Shown piece after piece: positions 9,501-21,745 of a stretch of DNA of 64,000 nucleotides. The stretch's first letter is position 1, and every line of letters starts with the position of its first letter. The translations under genes were made by a program, and so were the position numbers. The notes below the pieces were generated by a model. The model was not told the DNA's origin. It searched no databases and was given only the letters and a program-made list of their open reading frames with translations. Origin of the DNA: Mastigias papua (Eukaryota > Cnidaria > Scyphozoa > Rhizostomeae > Mastigiidae); the NCBI GenBank assembly GCA_964019165.1, contig OZ025273.1, positions 9,181,225-9,245,224 of the forward strand. The letters run 5' to 3'.

Positions 9501-12500
9501 CACTTTTCAATCTGCAATCAAAATGAATGAATTTCAATTTTGGTCATTTTTCGGCAAAATACCAAGGTTATAGCCTTACTTTTTGGCCAAAAATGGCTCA
9601 TTTTCATCACTTTTCAATCTGCAATCAAAATGAATGAATGTCAATTTTGGTCATTTTTCGGCAAAATACCAAGGTTATAGCCTTACTTTTTGGCCAAAAA
9701 TGGCTCATTTTCATCACTTTTCAATCTGCAATCAAAATCAATCAATTTCAATTTTGGTCATTTTTCGGCAAAATACCAAGGTTATAGCCTTACTTTTTGG
9801 CCAAACATGGCTCATTTTCATCACTTTTCAATCTGCAATCAAAATGAATGAATTTCAATTTTGGTCATTTTTCGGCAAAATACCAAGGTTATAGCCTTAC
9901 TTTTTGGCCAAAAATGGCTCATTTTCATCACTTTTCAATCTGCAATCAAAATGAATGAATTTCAATTTTGGTCATTTTTCGGCAAAATACCAAGGTTATA
10001 GCCTTACTTTTAGGCCAAAATGGCTCATTTTCATCAGTTTTTAATCTGCAGTCAAAATGAATGAATTTCAATTTTGGTCATTTTTCGGCAAAATACCAAG
10101 GTTATAGCCTTGCTTTTTGGCCAAACATGGCTCATTTTCATCACTTTTCAATCTGCATTCAAAATGAATGAATGTCAATTTTGGTCATTTTTCGGCAAAA
10201 TACCAAGGTTATAGCCTTACTTTTTGGCCAAAAATGGCTCATTTTCATCACTTTTCAATCTGCAATCAAAATGAATGAATTTCAATTTTGGTCATTTTTC
10301 GGCAAAATACCAAGGTTATAGCCTTACTTTTAGGCCAAAATGGCTCATTTTCATCAGTTTTTAATCTGCAGTCAAAATGAATGAATTTCAATTTTGGTCA
10401 TTTTTCGGCAAAATACCAAGGTTATAGCCTTGCTTTTTGGCCAAACATGGCTCATTTTCATCACTTTTCAATCTGCATTCAAAATGAATGAATGTCAATT
10501 TTGGTCATTTTTCGGCAAAATACCAAGGTTATAGCCTTACTTTTTGGCCAAAAATGGCTCATTTTCATCACTTTTCAATCTGCAATCAAAATGAATGAAT
10601 TTCAATTTTGGTCATTTTTCGGCAAAATACCAAGGTTATAGCCTTACTTTTTGGCCAAAAATGGCTCATTTTCATCACTTTTCAATCTGCAATCAAAATG
10701 AATGAATTTCAATTTTGGTCATTTTTCGGCAAAATACCAAGGTTATAGCCTTACTTTTTGGCCAAAAATGGCTCATTTTCATCACTTTTCAATCTGCAAT
10801 CAAAATGAATGAATTTCAATTTTGGTCATTTCTCGGCAAAATATCAAGGTTATAGCCTTACTTTTTGGCCAAAAATGGCTCATTTTCATCACTTTTCAAT
10901 CTGCAATCAAAATGAATGAATTTCAATTTTGGTCATTTTTCGGCAAAATACCAAGGTTATAGCCTTACTTTTTGGCCAAAAATGGCTCATTTTCATCACT
11001 TTTCAATCTGCAATCAAAATGAATGAATTTCAATTTTGGTCATCTTTCGGCAAAATACCAAGGTTATAGCCTTACTTTTTGGCCAAAAATGGCTCATTTT
11101 CATCACTTTTCAATCTGCAATCAAAATGAATGAATTTCAATTTTGGTCATTTTTCGGCAAAATACCAAGGTTATAGCCTTACTTTTTGGCCAAAAATGGC
11201 TCATTTTCATCACTTTTCAATCTGCAATCAAAATGAATGAATGTCAATTTTGGTCATTTTTCGGCAAAATACCAAGGTTATAGCCTTACTTTTTGGCCAA
11301 AAATGGCTCATTTTCATCACTTTTCAATCTGCAATCAAAATCAATCAATTTCAATTTTGGTCATATTTCGGCAAAATACCAAGGTTATAGCCTTACTTTT
11401 TGGCCAAAAATGGCTCATTTTCATCACTTTTCAATCTGCAATCAAAATGAATGAATTTCAATTTTGGTCATTTTTCGGCAAAATACCAAGGTTATAGCCT
11501 TACTTTTTGGCCAAAAATGGCTCATTTTCATCACTTTTCAATCTGCAATCAAAATGAATGAATGTCAATTTTGATCATTTTTCGGCAAAATACCAAGGTT
11601 ATAGCCTTACTTTTTGGCCAAAAATGGCTCATTTTCATCACTTTTCAATCTGCAATCAAAATGAATGAATTTCAATTTTGGTCATTTTTCGGCAAAATAC
11701 CAAGGTTATAGCCTTACTTTTTGGCCAAAAATGGCTCATTTTCATCACTTTTCAATCTGCAATCAAAATGAATGAATTTCAATTTTGGTCATTTTTCGGC
11801 AAAATACCAAGGTTATAGCCTTACTTTTGGCCAAAAATGGCTCATTTTCATCACTTTTCAATCTGCAATCAAAATGAATGAATGTCAATTTTGGTCATTT
11901 TTCGGCAAAATACCAAGGTTATAGCCTTACTTTTTGGCCAAAAATGGCTCATTTTCATCACTTTTCAATCTGCAATCAAAATCAATCAATTTCAATTTTG
12001 GTCATATTTCGGCAAAATACCAAGGTTATAGCCTTACTTTTTGGCCAAAAATGGCTCATTTTCATCACTGTTCAATCTGCAATCAAAATGAATGAATTTC
12101 AATTTTGGTCATTTTTCGGCAAAATACCAAGGTTATAGCCTTACTTTTTGGCCAAAAATGGCTCATTTTCATCACTTTTCAATCTGCAATCAAAATGAAT
12201 GAATGTCAATTTTGGTCATTTTTCGGCAAAATACCAAGGTTATAGCCTTACTTTTTGGCCAAAAATGGCTCATTTTCATCACTTTTCAATCTGCAATCAA
12301 AATCAATCAATTTCAATTTTGGTCATATTTCGGCAAAATACCAAGGTTATAGCCTTACTTTTTGGCCAAAAATGGCTCATTTTCATCACTGTTCAATCTG
12401 CAATCAAAATGAATGAATTTCAATTTTGGTCATTTTTCGGCAAAATACCAAGGTTATAGCCTTACTTTTTGGCCAAAAATGGCTCATTTTCATCACTTTT

Positions 12501-15500
12501 CAATCTGCAATCAAAATGAATGAATGTCAATTTTGGTCATTTTTCGGCAAAATACCAAGGTTATAGCCTTACTTTTTGGCCAAAAATGGCTCATTTTCAT
12601 CACTTTTCAATCTGCAATCAAAATGAATGAATTTCAATTTTGGTCATTTTTCGGCAAAATACCAAGGTTATAGCCTTACTTTTTGGCCAAAAATGGCTCA
12701 TTTTCATCACTTTTCAATCTGCAATCAAAATGAATGAATTTCAATTTTGGTCATTTTTCGGCAAAATACCAAGGTTATAGCCTTACTTTTTTGCCAAACA
12801 TGGCTCATTTTCATCACTTTTCAATCTGCATTCAAAATGAATGAATGTCAATTTTGGTCATTTTTCGGCAAAATACCAAGGTTATAGCCTTACTTTTTGG
12901 CCAAAAATGGCTCATTTTCATCACTTTTCAATCTGCAATCAAAATGAATGAATTTCAATTTTGGTCATTTTTCGGCAAAATACCAAGGTTATAGCCTTAC
13001 TTTTAGGCCAAAATGGCTCATTTTCATCAGTTTTTAATCTGCAGTCAAAATGAATGAATTTCAATTTTGGTCATTTTTCGGCAAAATACCAAGGTTATAG
13101 CCTTGCTTTTTGGCCAAACATGGCTCATTTTCATCACTTTTCAATCTGCATTCAAAATGAATGAATGTCAATTTTGGTCATTTTTCGGCAAAATACCAAG
13201 GTTATAGCCTTACTTTTTGGCCAAAAATGGCTCATTTTCATCACTTTTCAATCTGCAATCAAAATGAATGAATTTCAATTTTGGTCATTTTTCGGCAAAA
13301 TACCAAGGTTATAGCCTTACTTTTAGGCCAAAATGGCTCATTTTCATCAGTTTTTAATCTGCAGTCAAAATGAATGAATTTCAATTTTGGTCATTTTTCG
13401 GCAAAATACCAAGGTTATAGCCTTGCTTTTTGGCCAAACATGGCTCATTTTCATCACTTTTCAATCTGCATTCAAAATGAATGAATGTCAATTTTGGTCA
13501 TTTTTCGGCAAAATACCAAGGTTATAGCCTTACTTTTTGGCCAAAAATGGCTCATTTTCATCACTTTTCAATCTGCAATCAAAATGAATGAATTTCAATT
13601 TTGGTCATTTTTCGGCAAAATACCAAGGTTATAGCCTTGCTTTTTGGCCAAACATGGCTCATTTTCATCACTTTTCAATCTGCATTCAAAATGAATGAAT
13701 GTCAATTTTGGTCATTTTTCGGCAAAATACCAAGGTTATAGCCTTACTTTTTGGCCAAAAATGGCTCATTTTCATCACTTTTCAATCTGCAATCAAAATG
13801 AATGAATTTCAATTTTGGTCATTTTTCGGCAAAATACCAAGGTTATAGCCTTACTTTTTGGCCAAAAATGGCTCATTTTCATCACTTTTCAATCTGCAAT
13901 CAAAATGAATGAATTTCAATTTTGGTCATTTCTCGGCAAAATATCAAGGTTATAGCCTTACTTTTTGGCCAAAAATGGCTCATTTTCATCACTTTTCAAT
14001 CTGCAATCAAAATGAATGAATTTCAATTTTGGTCATTTTTCGGCAAAATACCAAGGTTATAGCCTTACTTTTTGGCCAAAAATGGCTCATTTTCATCACT
14101 TTTCAATCTGCAATCAAAATGAATGAATGTCAATTTTGGTCATTTTTCGGCAAAATACCAAGGTTATAGCCTTACTTTTTGGCCAAAAATGGCTCATTTT
14201 CATCACTTTTCAATCTGCAATCAAAATGAATGAATTTCAATTTTGGTCATTTTTCGGCAAAATACCAAGGTTATAGCCTTACTTTTTGGCCAAAAATGGC
14301 TCATTTTCATCACTTTTCAATCTGCAATCAAAATGAATGAATTTCAATTTTGGTCATTTTTCGGCAAAATACCAAGGTTATAGCCTTACTTTTGGCCAAA
14401 AATGGCTCATTTTCATCACTTTTCAATCTGCAATCAAAATGAATGAATGTCAATTTTGGTCATTTTTCGGCAAAATACCAAGGTTATAGCCTTACTTTTT
14501 GGCCAAAAATGGCTCATTTTCATCACTTTTCAATCTGCAATCAAAATCAATCAATTTCAATTTTGGTCATATTTCGGCAAAATACCAAGGTTATAGCCTT
14601 ACTTTTTGGCCAAAAATGGCTCATTTTCATCACTTTTCAATCTGCAATCAAAATGAATGAATTTCAATTTTGGTCATTTTTCGGCAAAATACCAAGGTTA
14701 TAGCCTTACTTTTTGGCCAAAAATGGCTCATTTTCATCACTTTTCAATCTGCAATCAAAATGAATGAATGTCAATTTTGGTCATTTTTCGGCAAAATACC
14801 AAGGTTATAGCCTTACTTTTTGGCCAAAAATGGCTCATTTTCATCACTTTTCAATCTGCAATCAAAATGAATGAATTTCAATTTTGGTCATTTTTCGGCA
14901 AAATACCAAGGTTATAGCCTTACTTTTTGGCCAAAAATGGCTCATTTTCATCACTTTTCAATCTGCAATCAAAATGAATGAATTTCAATTTTGGTCATTT
15001 TTCGGCAAAATACCAAGGTTATAGCCTTACTTTTTTGCCAAACATGGCTCATTTTCATCACTTTTCAATCTGCATTCAAAATGAATGAATGTCAATTTTG
15101 GTCATTTTTCGGCAAAATACCAAGGTTATAGCCTTACTTTTTGGCCAAAAATGGCTCATTTTCATCACTTTTCAATCTGCAATCAAAATGAATGAATTTC
15201 AATTTTGGTCATTTTTCGGCAAAATACCAAGGTTATAGCCTTACTTTTTGGCCAAAAATGGCTCATTTTCATCACTTTTCAATCTGCAATCAAAATGAAT
15301 GAATTTCAATTTTGGTCATTTTTCGGCAAAATACCAAGGTTATAGCCTTACTTTTTGGCCAAACATGGCTCATTTTCATCACTTTTCAATCTGCAATCAA
15401 AATGAATGAATTTCAATTTTGGTCATTTTTCGGCAAAATACCAAGGTTATAGCCTTACTTTTTGGCCAAAAATGGCTCATTTTCATCACTTTTCAATCTG

Positions 15501-15895
15501 CAATCAAAATGAATGAATTTCAATTTTGGTCATTTTTCGGCAAAATACCAAGGTTATAGCCTTACTTTTAGGCCAAAATGGCTCATTTTCATCAGTTTTT
15601 AATCTGCAGTCAAAATGAATGAATTTCAATTTTGGTCATTTTTCGGCAAAATACCAAGGTTATAGCCTTGCTTTTTGGCCAAACATGGCTCATTTTCATC
15701 ACTTTTCAATCTGCATTCAAAATGAATGAATGTCAATTTTGGTCATTTTTCGGCAAAATACCAAGGTTATAGCCTTACTTTTTGGCCAAAAATGGCTCAT
15801 TTTCATCACTTTTCAATCTGCAATCAAAATGAATGAATTTCAATTTTGGTCATTTTTCGGCAAAATACCAAGGTTATAGCCTTACTTTTTGGTTA
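6576..15895. repeat. 107-bp satellite array, main segment with higher-order repeats
   Basis: About 87 tandem copies of the same 107-bp monomer, most differing by only a few bases. Marked variants recur together at fixed spacing: AATCAATCAAT at 9,734, 11,337, 11,978, 12,299 and 14,543; TTTTTTGCC at about 8,188, 12,785 and 15,029; the ACTTTTAGG/CAGTTTTTAATC form at about 7,761, 8,723, 10,006, 10,326, 12,999, 13,319 and 15,564; TCTCGG at 7,197, 9,228, 10,831 and 13,931. Spacings of about 321, 1,603 and 2,244 bases equal 3, 15 and 21 monomers, showing block duplications. The array ends at about 15,895, where TTTTTGG runs into unrelated TTAAAGTTAAATG. Confidence 0.96.
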
Positions 15896-15959
15896 AAGTT
15901 AAATGTGTGCCTTAAATTTCAGTATGTCTAGCTTCCTTTTATCATATGGAAGTCTTTGA

Positions 15960-16988
15960 GGCGCAGAACAGGTCAAAATTCTCAACTTCATTTAAGCTTC
16001 CTGAACTTCATTTATATTGGTTCAATTCCATTTATGCTTCATCAACTCCATTCATTTTGGCACAATTTCATTTATGCCTGCTCAACTTCATTTATATTGC
16101 CTCAACTTTTTTCACTATGCTCAACATTTTTCACCATGCTCAACTTTTTCACCATGCTTAACTTTATTCACTATGCTCAACTGTTTCACCATGCTCGACT
16201 TTGGTGTAAAAGCAATGCTGACGAAGTTTATGACTTAATCTTCATTTTTTCCTCTTTGGATTTTTGCGTTATATTTTCTACAATTGTACCACTACACCGC
16301 TGATTTGTCGTTTATTTCTCTATCGAACGAAGCTTACCAACAGACAGGCTGATGTCTGTTTATTATTACGTAGTCTTCTGTAATAGAGTAGTAGCCTAGC
16401 GTCGGAATGGAACGAAAGTAAAAAGCAACAAAATGACATACTGTTCTCTGCTGGTAAACTTCGTTCGATAGAGAAATAAATGAAAAATCAGCGGTGCAGT
16501 GGTACAATTGTAGAAAATATAATGCAAAAGTCCAAAGAGGAAAGGAAATGGAGAGTGAGTCATAAACTTGGTCATCATTGCTTTTACACCAAAGTTGAGC
16601 ATGGTGAAAAAGTTGAGCATGGTGAAAAAGTTGAGCATGATGAAAAAATTGAGCATGGTGAAAAGGTTGAGCATAGTGAAAAAAGTTAAGCATGGTGAAA
16701 AAGTTGAGTATAGTGAAAAAAGTTAAGCATGGTGAAAAATCTTGAGTATGGTGAAAAGAGTTGAGGTAATATAAATGAAGTTGAGCACACGTAACTGAAG
16801 TTGAACCAAAATAAATGGAATTGAGGAAGCATAAATGAAGCTGCGCCAAAATAAATGGAATTGAGAAAGCATGAATGAAGTTGCACCAAAATAAATGAAG
16901 TTGAGCACGCATAAATGATGAAGTTGCGCCAAAACAAATGGAGTTGAGGAAGCATAATTGAAGTTGAGAAGTTTGACCTGTTCGGCGC
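15960..16988. mobile_element. Foldback element with long imperfect inverted arms
   Basis: The left arm (15,960-16,346) is the reverse complement of the right arm (about 16,446-16,988), with a loop of about 100 bases. The outer ends read GGCGC-GAACAGGTCAAA against TTTGACCTGTTCGGCGCC. The inner ends share TATTTCTCTATCGAACGAAG. Both arms contain short tandem units such as GTTGAGCATGGTGAAAA and longer AAATAAATGGAATTGAGGAAG-type units. Copy number differs, so the right arm is about 150 bases longer. This fits foldback-type DNA elements. No transposase is present; open frames within the arms are artefacts of the repeats. Confidence 0.85.
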
Positions 16989-16999
16989 CCCATAGAGGT

Positions 17000-19740
17000 C
17001 CGTTGAATATCTTTGCTCCAGAATAACAGAAGGAGCCTCTAAAGTACTCTTGTCTCAAGATTGGAGTTTTAATAATGTGCCACTGTTTCTGGTTGATTAT
17101 ATGTGATTATTCACTTCAAAAAAGTTTCTGAAATTGCTACATATGTCCACTTCAATACATTTTCGTACAGTCATCAATGTCCTTGATCGGATAATAGATT
17201 CTGGTGATTTAGTACTGAGTGATTTATGGCTTCCAAGTATTCGACATGCTCGCTGGTGTATAGAGTTGGACTTGTTAATCAATATTTGCGCTTTATTGAG
17301 ATGTAAAATACCGCAGTACGTAAGAACTGGTGTAATCATCGACTTACAGAGAATGGAGCAAGCATCTGCTGTCATGAATGGTCTCAACTGGCTGAGTAGT
17401 CTCAATATGTTGCTTACTTTGTTATAGCTGTCCTCGAAGTGTGAGTTCATATTTAGGCTTGTGTCGATGATGCAGCCGAGGTACTTATACTTTGTTGTAA
17501 AATTGGCAATTTTGTCACCAAACGTGATATTCAGGAAAGGTGACTGCTGGCTGAGATTTCTCGCAGTACCAAATAACACTAACTCTGTTTTTCCTTTTTG
17601 AAGGCTTAAAATTAACTCGTTTTCTGTACACCACTCATATATTCGTTCATGTCTGCTGATAGTCGAGCTTCTATAATCACTACACCTTTACTAGAAACAA
17701 GATTACCGTATCGTCTGCATAGATAATTACTTCAGAGTGCTTTAGATAAGATGGAAAGTCATTGTAGAATAATGTGAACAGAAGGGGACCTATAATCTAC
17801 CCCTGAGGTACATCTGAATGAACCTTCCACGCATCAGAGAGTGATGTATCCATTTGTACGTATTGGATCCTATCAAACAGGTAATCTTTAAACCATTCCA
17901 GCTCTTTGTTTAAGATTCCGTAGGATCGAATCTCTGATATCAGTTCTGCATGGCTTAGTGAATCGAATGCTTTTGTTAGGTCAAGGAATAAAGATCCTAC
18001 AAGCTTCCCCTAATTTTCTTTCTTTTTGATTTTGTCAGTGAATAAGGCTGCTGCAAGTTCCGTTGATCGATGTTTGCGAACACCAAATTGGTAATCACTT
18101 ATTAGTTCATTGCTTTCCACGTACTCTGTTAACAGAATATGAATTACTCTTTCAATTATTTTTGAGATTGATGGAATAACAGATATTGGGCGATAATTTT
18201 CGATACAGTCTCTTGCATTTGATTTGTGAATTGGTGCAAGTTTTGAAACTTTCCAATCAGCTGGAAAAACTCCTGTCTCAAGTGAAAGATTTATTATCTG
18301 AGTCAATGGTTTTGCTAACACGTCGGCTGCATCTTTCAGCACAGACGCTGGAATATCATCGACACCAGCAGATTTTTTCGTTTGAGTTTACGCACTATGT
18401 ATTATTTTTTCTGTGACATATTTGAAAGTGAAGTTTTTGTAAGTACGAATGGGTTCCAGCGTCTGTCTCCTTCACACAAAGTTTGTAAGAACGTAAGCTT
18501 GTGCTTTGAGACTACTAGCCGTGTTACTAAAACAACGAACAGAATGCATTTGCAATGATCTTCGTGTCAGTAGTAGACGTTGAATGTATGGTAAATTGTT
18601 CCAAGGAATCTCTTCGCTTGCTGGGGTATATTTTCTTAAGGCTACTCCAAAAACTATCTGGATTTTGTGCAGGGTTTGATAACAAGTTCTTGAAATATTC
18701 TTGTTTCACTTTTTTGAAAAGGCTGTTTACAATGTTTCTTCTGCGACTGTGTTCTACTTTATGTGTTGGTAGACTGGACGTTCTGTACCTGTGTTGCAGT
18801 CTATCTCCTTCTGCCATTTTCTGTTTTAAGTCAGGTGTCATCCAAGGGCATGGTTTTTCACGAATTCGTTTTGTAATTATCGGGGCAACGCTGTCTAAAC
18901 ACGATCTTATGATGTCACTCACACTCTTCCAAGCAACATTTACTTTGGTACCTGTTAGTACAGCCTGCCAGTTTGAATTTCTGAGCTTACCACAAAACAA
19001 TTCTTTACTATAATTTTTGTTATCTCTACATTTGATCTCTTCGTTGCATATTTTTCCCAGTTGAGCCTTCTAACACAGCAAATCAAATCATGGTCACTAA
19101 ACGTGATAGGTATGACGTGAATCTTGATATATTGTTTGGTCTGCTTGTGAATAATAGATCGACTAAGGTAGAGGATGTGACACTCGTGCGAGTTGCTTGC
19201 TTGATTGTTTGGAAGAAACTCCATTGGGATAATAGTGTTTTGATATCACGAAGGTTGTTTGGTTCAAGAAAATTAATGTTGAAGTCTCTCATAATGAATA
19301 CTTCACTGTTCGACTTAGTAGGTCGCGATAGTTGTTGAAGTCGCAAAGTTTTAAAATTTTCAGGTTGATATGAGGAGCTATCTGGGGGTCTGTACATGAC
19401 ACAAAAAAGTATACTTTTCGATTGCCTTACGAAAACTTGGACAGATATACACTCCAGGTCTCGAGAGTCGAGACCATCTCGTTTCTGCCTGTCTAATCTG
19501 TCACGTATGTAAAGAGCTACTCCACCTCCTTTTCCTTTTCGTCGGTTGCGATAAATAAAATGGTATCCTTTGATGTTATACAACTCCTCTTGCTCAATTG
19601 ATATATGTGTTTCACTGATTAAAAATATGTCGATATTTGTGTGTGCGTTGATAGAATATCCGTTACGTGGGCAAAGTTCGACTATAGACCACGTACGTTA
19701 GATGGCATATTTTAATTCCTGTGCATTTTGTTATACTTCA
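17000..19740 (-). pseudogene. Decayed LINE (endonuclease + reverse transcriptase), minus strand
   Basis: Read on the minus strand, pieces of one LINE pol appear in order. The endonuclease lies at 19,583-19,083 (GKGGGVALYIRDRLD, VMYRPPDSSS, RDFNINF where GDFN is expected). A linker follows at about 19,000-18,527 (PCPWMTPDLKQKM). The RT fingers are at 18,342-18,010 (NYRPISVIPSISKIIERV). The catalytic YADD is encoded at 17,721-17,710, and the thumb/C-terminal part at 17,579-17,097. Several frameshifts and stops break the frame, so it is inactive. The low-coordinate end abuts the foldback element; the 5' boundary near 19,740 is approximate. Confidence 0.85.
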
Positions 19741-20029
19741 CATGTCAGCATCTAGGTTCTGCTGTAGAGGCAATGGTGCGGGATGTGGTATGATATCTCC
19801 ACAGACTAAGAGCAGAAGTAAACAAACGCCACTTTCGCAGGTTTCATGTTCGGCTTTTTGATTTGGTGGAGAAAAACGCATGATAAACCAACGTTTTCCT
19901 CACAAAAAAGGTCTTCCTTTCCATGTGATGCTAATTCCGCCAGGTTGGCGAAAACAGGGTTTCATTGTAGTGAAAGCACTGAGTGTAATTCCAAACATCG
20001 GGAACGTTAATATCACGTGCGATCTCTCC
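19741..20029. other. Short unassigned spacer
   Basis: Between the LINE relic and the diverged satellite. I see no convincing gene; the frame starting at 19,880 runs into satellite sequence and is not credible. Confidence 0.5.
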
Positions 20030-20860
20030 GCCATCATGAACATCTATAGCCGTGCGTTTTGGCCATCCATGGTTCATTTTCATCATTTTTCAGTCCGTAA
20101 TCAAAGTCACTCAGCTTCAAGTTGGGTCAATTTTCCGCAAAATGCCAAGGCTATAGCGTTTCCTTTTGTCTAATACTGGCTTAATTTCATCACGTTGTAA
20201 TCTGCAAGCAAAAGCACTCAAAGTCAAGTTTGATCATTGCTGAAAAAATACCAAGGCTATATCTTTACCTTTCTGCCAATACATGCCTCAATCACTCAAT
20301 TTATAGTTAGGTCATTTGTGGAGAAATTACCAAGGCTATAGTCGTAGTTTTTGCCCAGAAGTGGCACACTTGCATCGCTTTATACTCTTGAAACAAAATC
20401 AATGAACTTCAGTTTTGGCGATTTCTGGACTGAGCACCAAGGCTATAGCCTTACTTCTTGGCCATACACAGCTCATTTCAATCACTAGCTAAACTGGAAT
20501 CAAAATCACTCAATTTACATTTGGTCCATTCTTGGGCAAGATACCGAGGCTATAGCCTTACTTTTTGGCCAGACATGGCTTATTTACATCACTTTGTAAT
20601 CTGCAACCAAAATCATTCAAATTGAAGTTGGATCATTTTTGGCAAAAATATCAAGGCTATAGCCTTACCTTTTGGTAAAAAGATTGGCCTACATTTATCA
20701 CCTAATCTGTTAGCAAAAACACTGAAATTCAATGTTGGTCATTTCTGGGCAAAATGCTAAGTCTATAGTTTTACTTTTTGATCATACATGGCCCATTTTC
20801 ATCATTTTTCAGTCTACAATCAAAATCACTGAATTTATATTTGCAGCATTTGTAGAAGAC
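20030..20860. repeat. Diverged copies of the satellite monomer
   Basis: About eight old monomers of roughly 105-110 bp, still showing the frame CCAAGGCTATAG ... TTTGGCC ... TCATTTTCATCAC ... CTGCAATCAAAATCACTCA. They differ from each other and from the young array far more than young copies do. They are consistently marked by GGCTATAG instead of GGTTATAG and by CACTCA instead of GAATGAA, pointing to an older subfamily not reached by recent homogenisation. Confidence 0.85.
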
Positions 20861-21159
20861 AAGCCACTTCGGCCCAGTTTATCCATGACTGGCTCCTCTC
20901 AACACGAACTTCCCACGAAATGCTTGTGATAATTATTCAAACGTCCTGGATAATATCCCAAACCAAAACACCAGTTGTTTCGTTTCACAGGCATACTTGT
21001 GGCATCTGAGCTGAGACCGACAGTAGTTTTTAAATTTATGTGTTCAAATGGCCCCGGGGTAGTCATAGTCGTTTGCTCCCTGGGGTATCGTTCTAGTAGT
21101 ATGGAAGTGTGTAATTTTGCCAGTATTGTAAATCTGTATCGTAACTTTTATGGAATACT

Positions 21160-21595
21160 TTTATGGGACTTTACGAAAATTCGTAAACTACACAACTTTT
21201 TTAGCGTTCCTACCACTCAAAAAAGTTTTGTAGTTTACGAATTTTCGTGCCGATGTGAAGCTCGGTACGTAGGGTGCACTACGCAGAGGCTAGCAGACAA
21301 TAAAACAACATATGCCCACGAGCATCAGGATGAAAAACACTATAATAAGAGAACAGCCATCTCGTATGTATAAAAACTCTAATTCTAAAATGAAAAATGA
21401 TTCGGCCATAGGACAACATCTTATTACAAATCCAGAATGCGCCAAAACATATACAGACGATAATTTACGGATAATTGTGCAAGCAAGATCGTCCTTTCAT
21501 TTAGGTGTTTTGGAATCAGTTTACATTAAGACTCAAAACCCAGTCTTGTGTAAACAGAAAGAGTTCATTTTCTCACTTGGACTCTTCAAGTAAAC
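21160..21595 (+). pseudogene. GIY-YIG endonuclease domain of a Penelope-like element (frameshifted)
   Basis: Two overlapping frames give one domain. The first has VYEFSCRCEARYVGCTTQRL, the Cys-containing Penelope form of the GIY-YIG start (here YVG), then YAHEHQ. The second has SAIGQHLITNPECAKTY and ARSSFHLGVLESVYIKTQNP, with the conserved Glu of the nuclease fold, and ends KEFIFSLGLFK before TAA. The frameshift near 21,310-21,370 disables it. In the family this nuclease works with the RT to insert the element. Confidence 0.8.
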
Positions 21596-21659
21596 AATGG
21601 TGAATAGGTGCTAATTGGCCAATCATAGGGCCAAATAGACGCATTATTCATCATATCAC

Positions 21660-21745
21660 GTGCACCCGCATCTGGCTATATATTTCGGTTCACCTTTCGG
21701 CCGTTATCCGATGTTTCATACTCTGACGAGTGTCGGACGAAAAAG
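21660..21745 (+). ncRNA. Hammerhead-like ribozyme core in the Penelope-like end
   Basis: CTGACGA at 21,723-21,729, a 9-base stem II region at 21,730-21,738 and GAAA at 21,739-21,742 match the hammerhead core CUGANGA-stem II-GAAA. Penelope-like elements are known to carry hammerhead motifs in their terminal repeats. Against it, stem II (GTGTCGGAC) pairs by only two base pairs as I read it and I could not place stems I and III confidently. A related sequence lies on the opposite strand near 59,440-59,540. Confidence 0.4.

Larger units (their letters stand above)
20861..21745 (+). mobile_element. Penelope-like element relic inserted in the old satellite
   Basis: The diverged satellite stops near 20,860 and resumes at about 21,746 (TCAATTTGGGTCATTTGTGG). 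The insert has a 3' GIY-YIG endonuclease relic and a non-coding end with a hammerhead-like core. The reverse transcriptase is missing, so this is a 5'-truncated copy, as is common for these elements. Confidence 0.75.

Noticed and set aside
719..14703. Repeated 72-86 codon frames in the satellite, all with the same peptide
   Set aside because: The monomer length (107) is not a multiple of 3, the same DNA is read in three frames within one peptide, and any mutation pattern is as expected of non-coding satellite.
1..15895. CENP-B box in the satellite monomer
   Set aside because: TTTCGGCAAAATACC matches only the TTCG and one A of the box; the CGGG part is absent.
1..15895. CRISPR array
   Set aside because: Repeats are contiguous with no unique spacers, in a eukaryotic context.
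15946..17058. Several Leu/Phe/His-rich frames on both strands
   Set aside because: They arise from short tandem units in the foldback arms and appear on both strands with the same composition.
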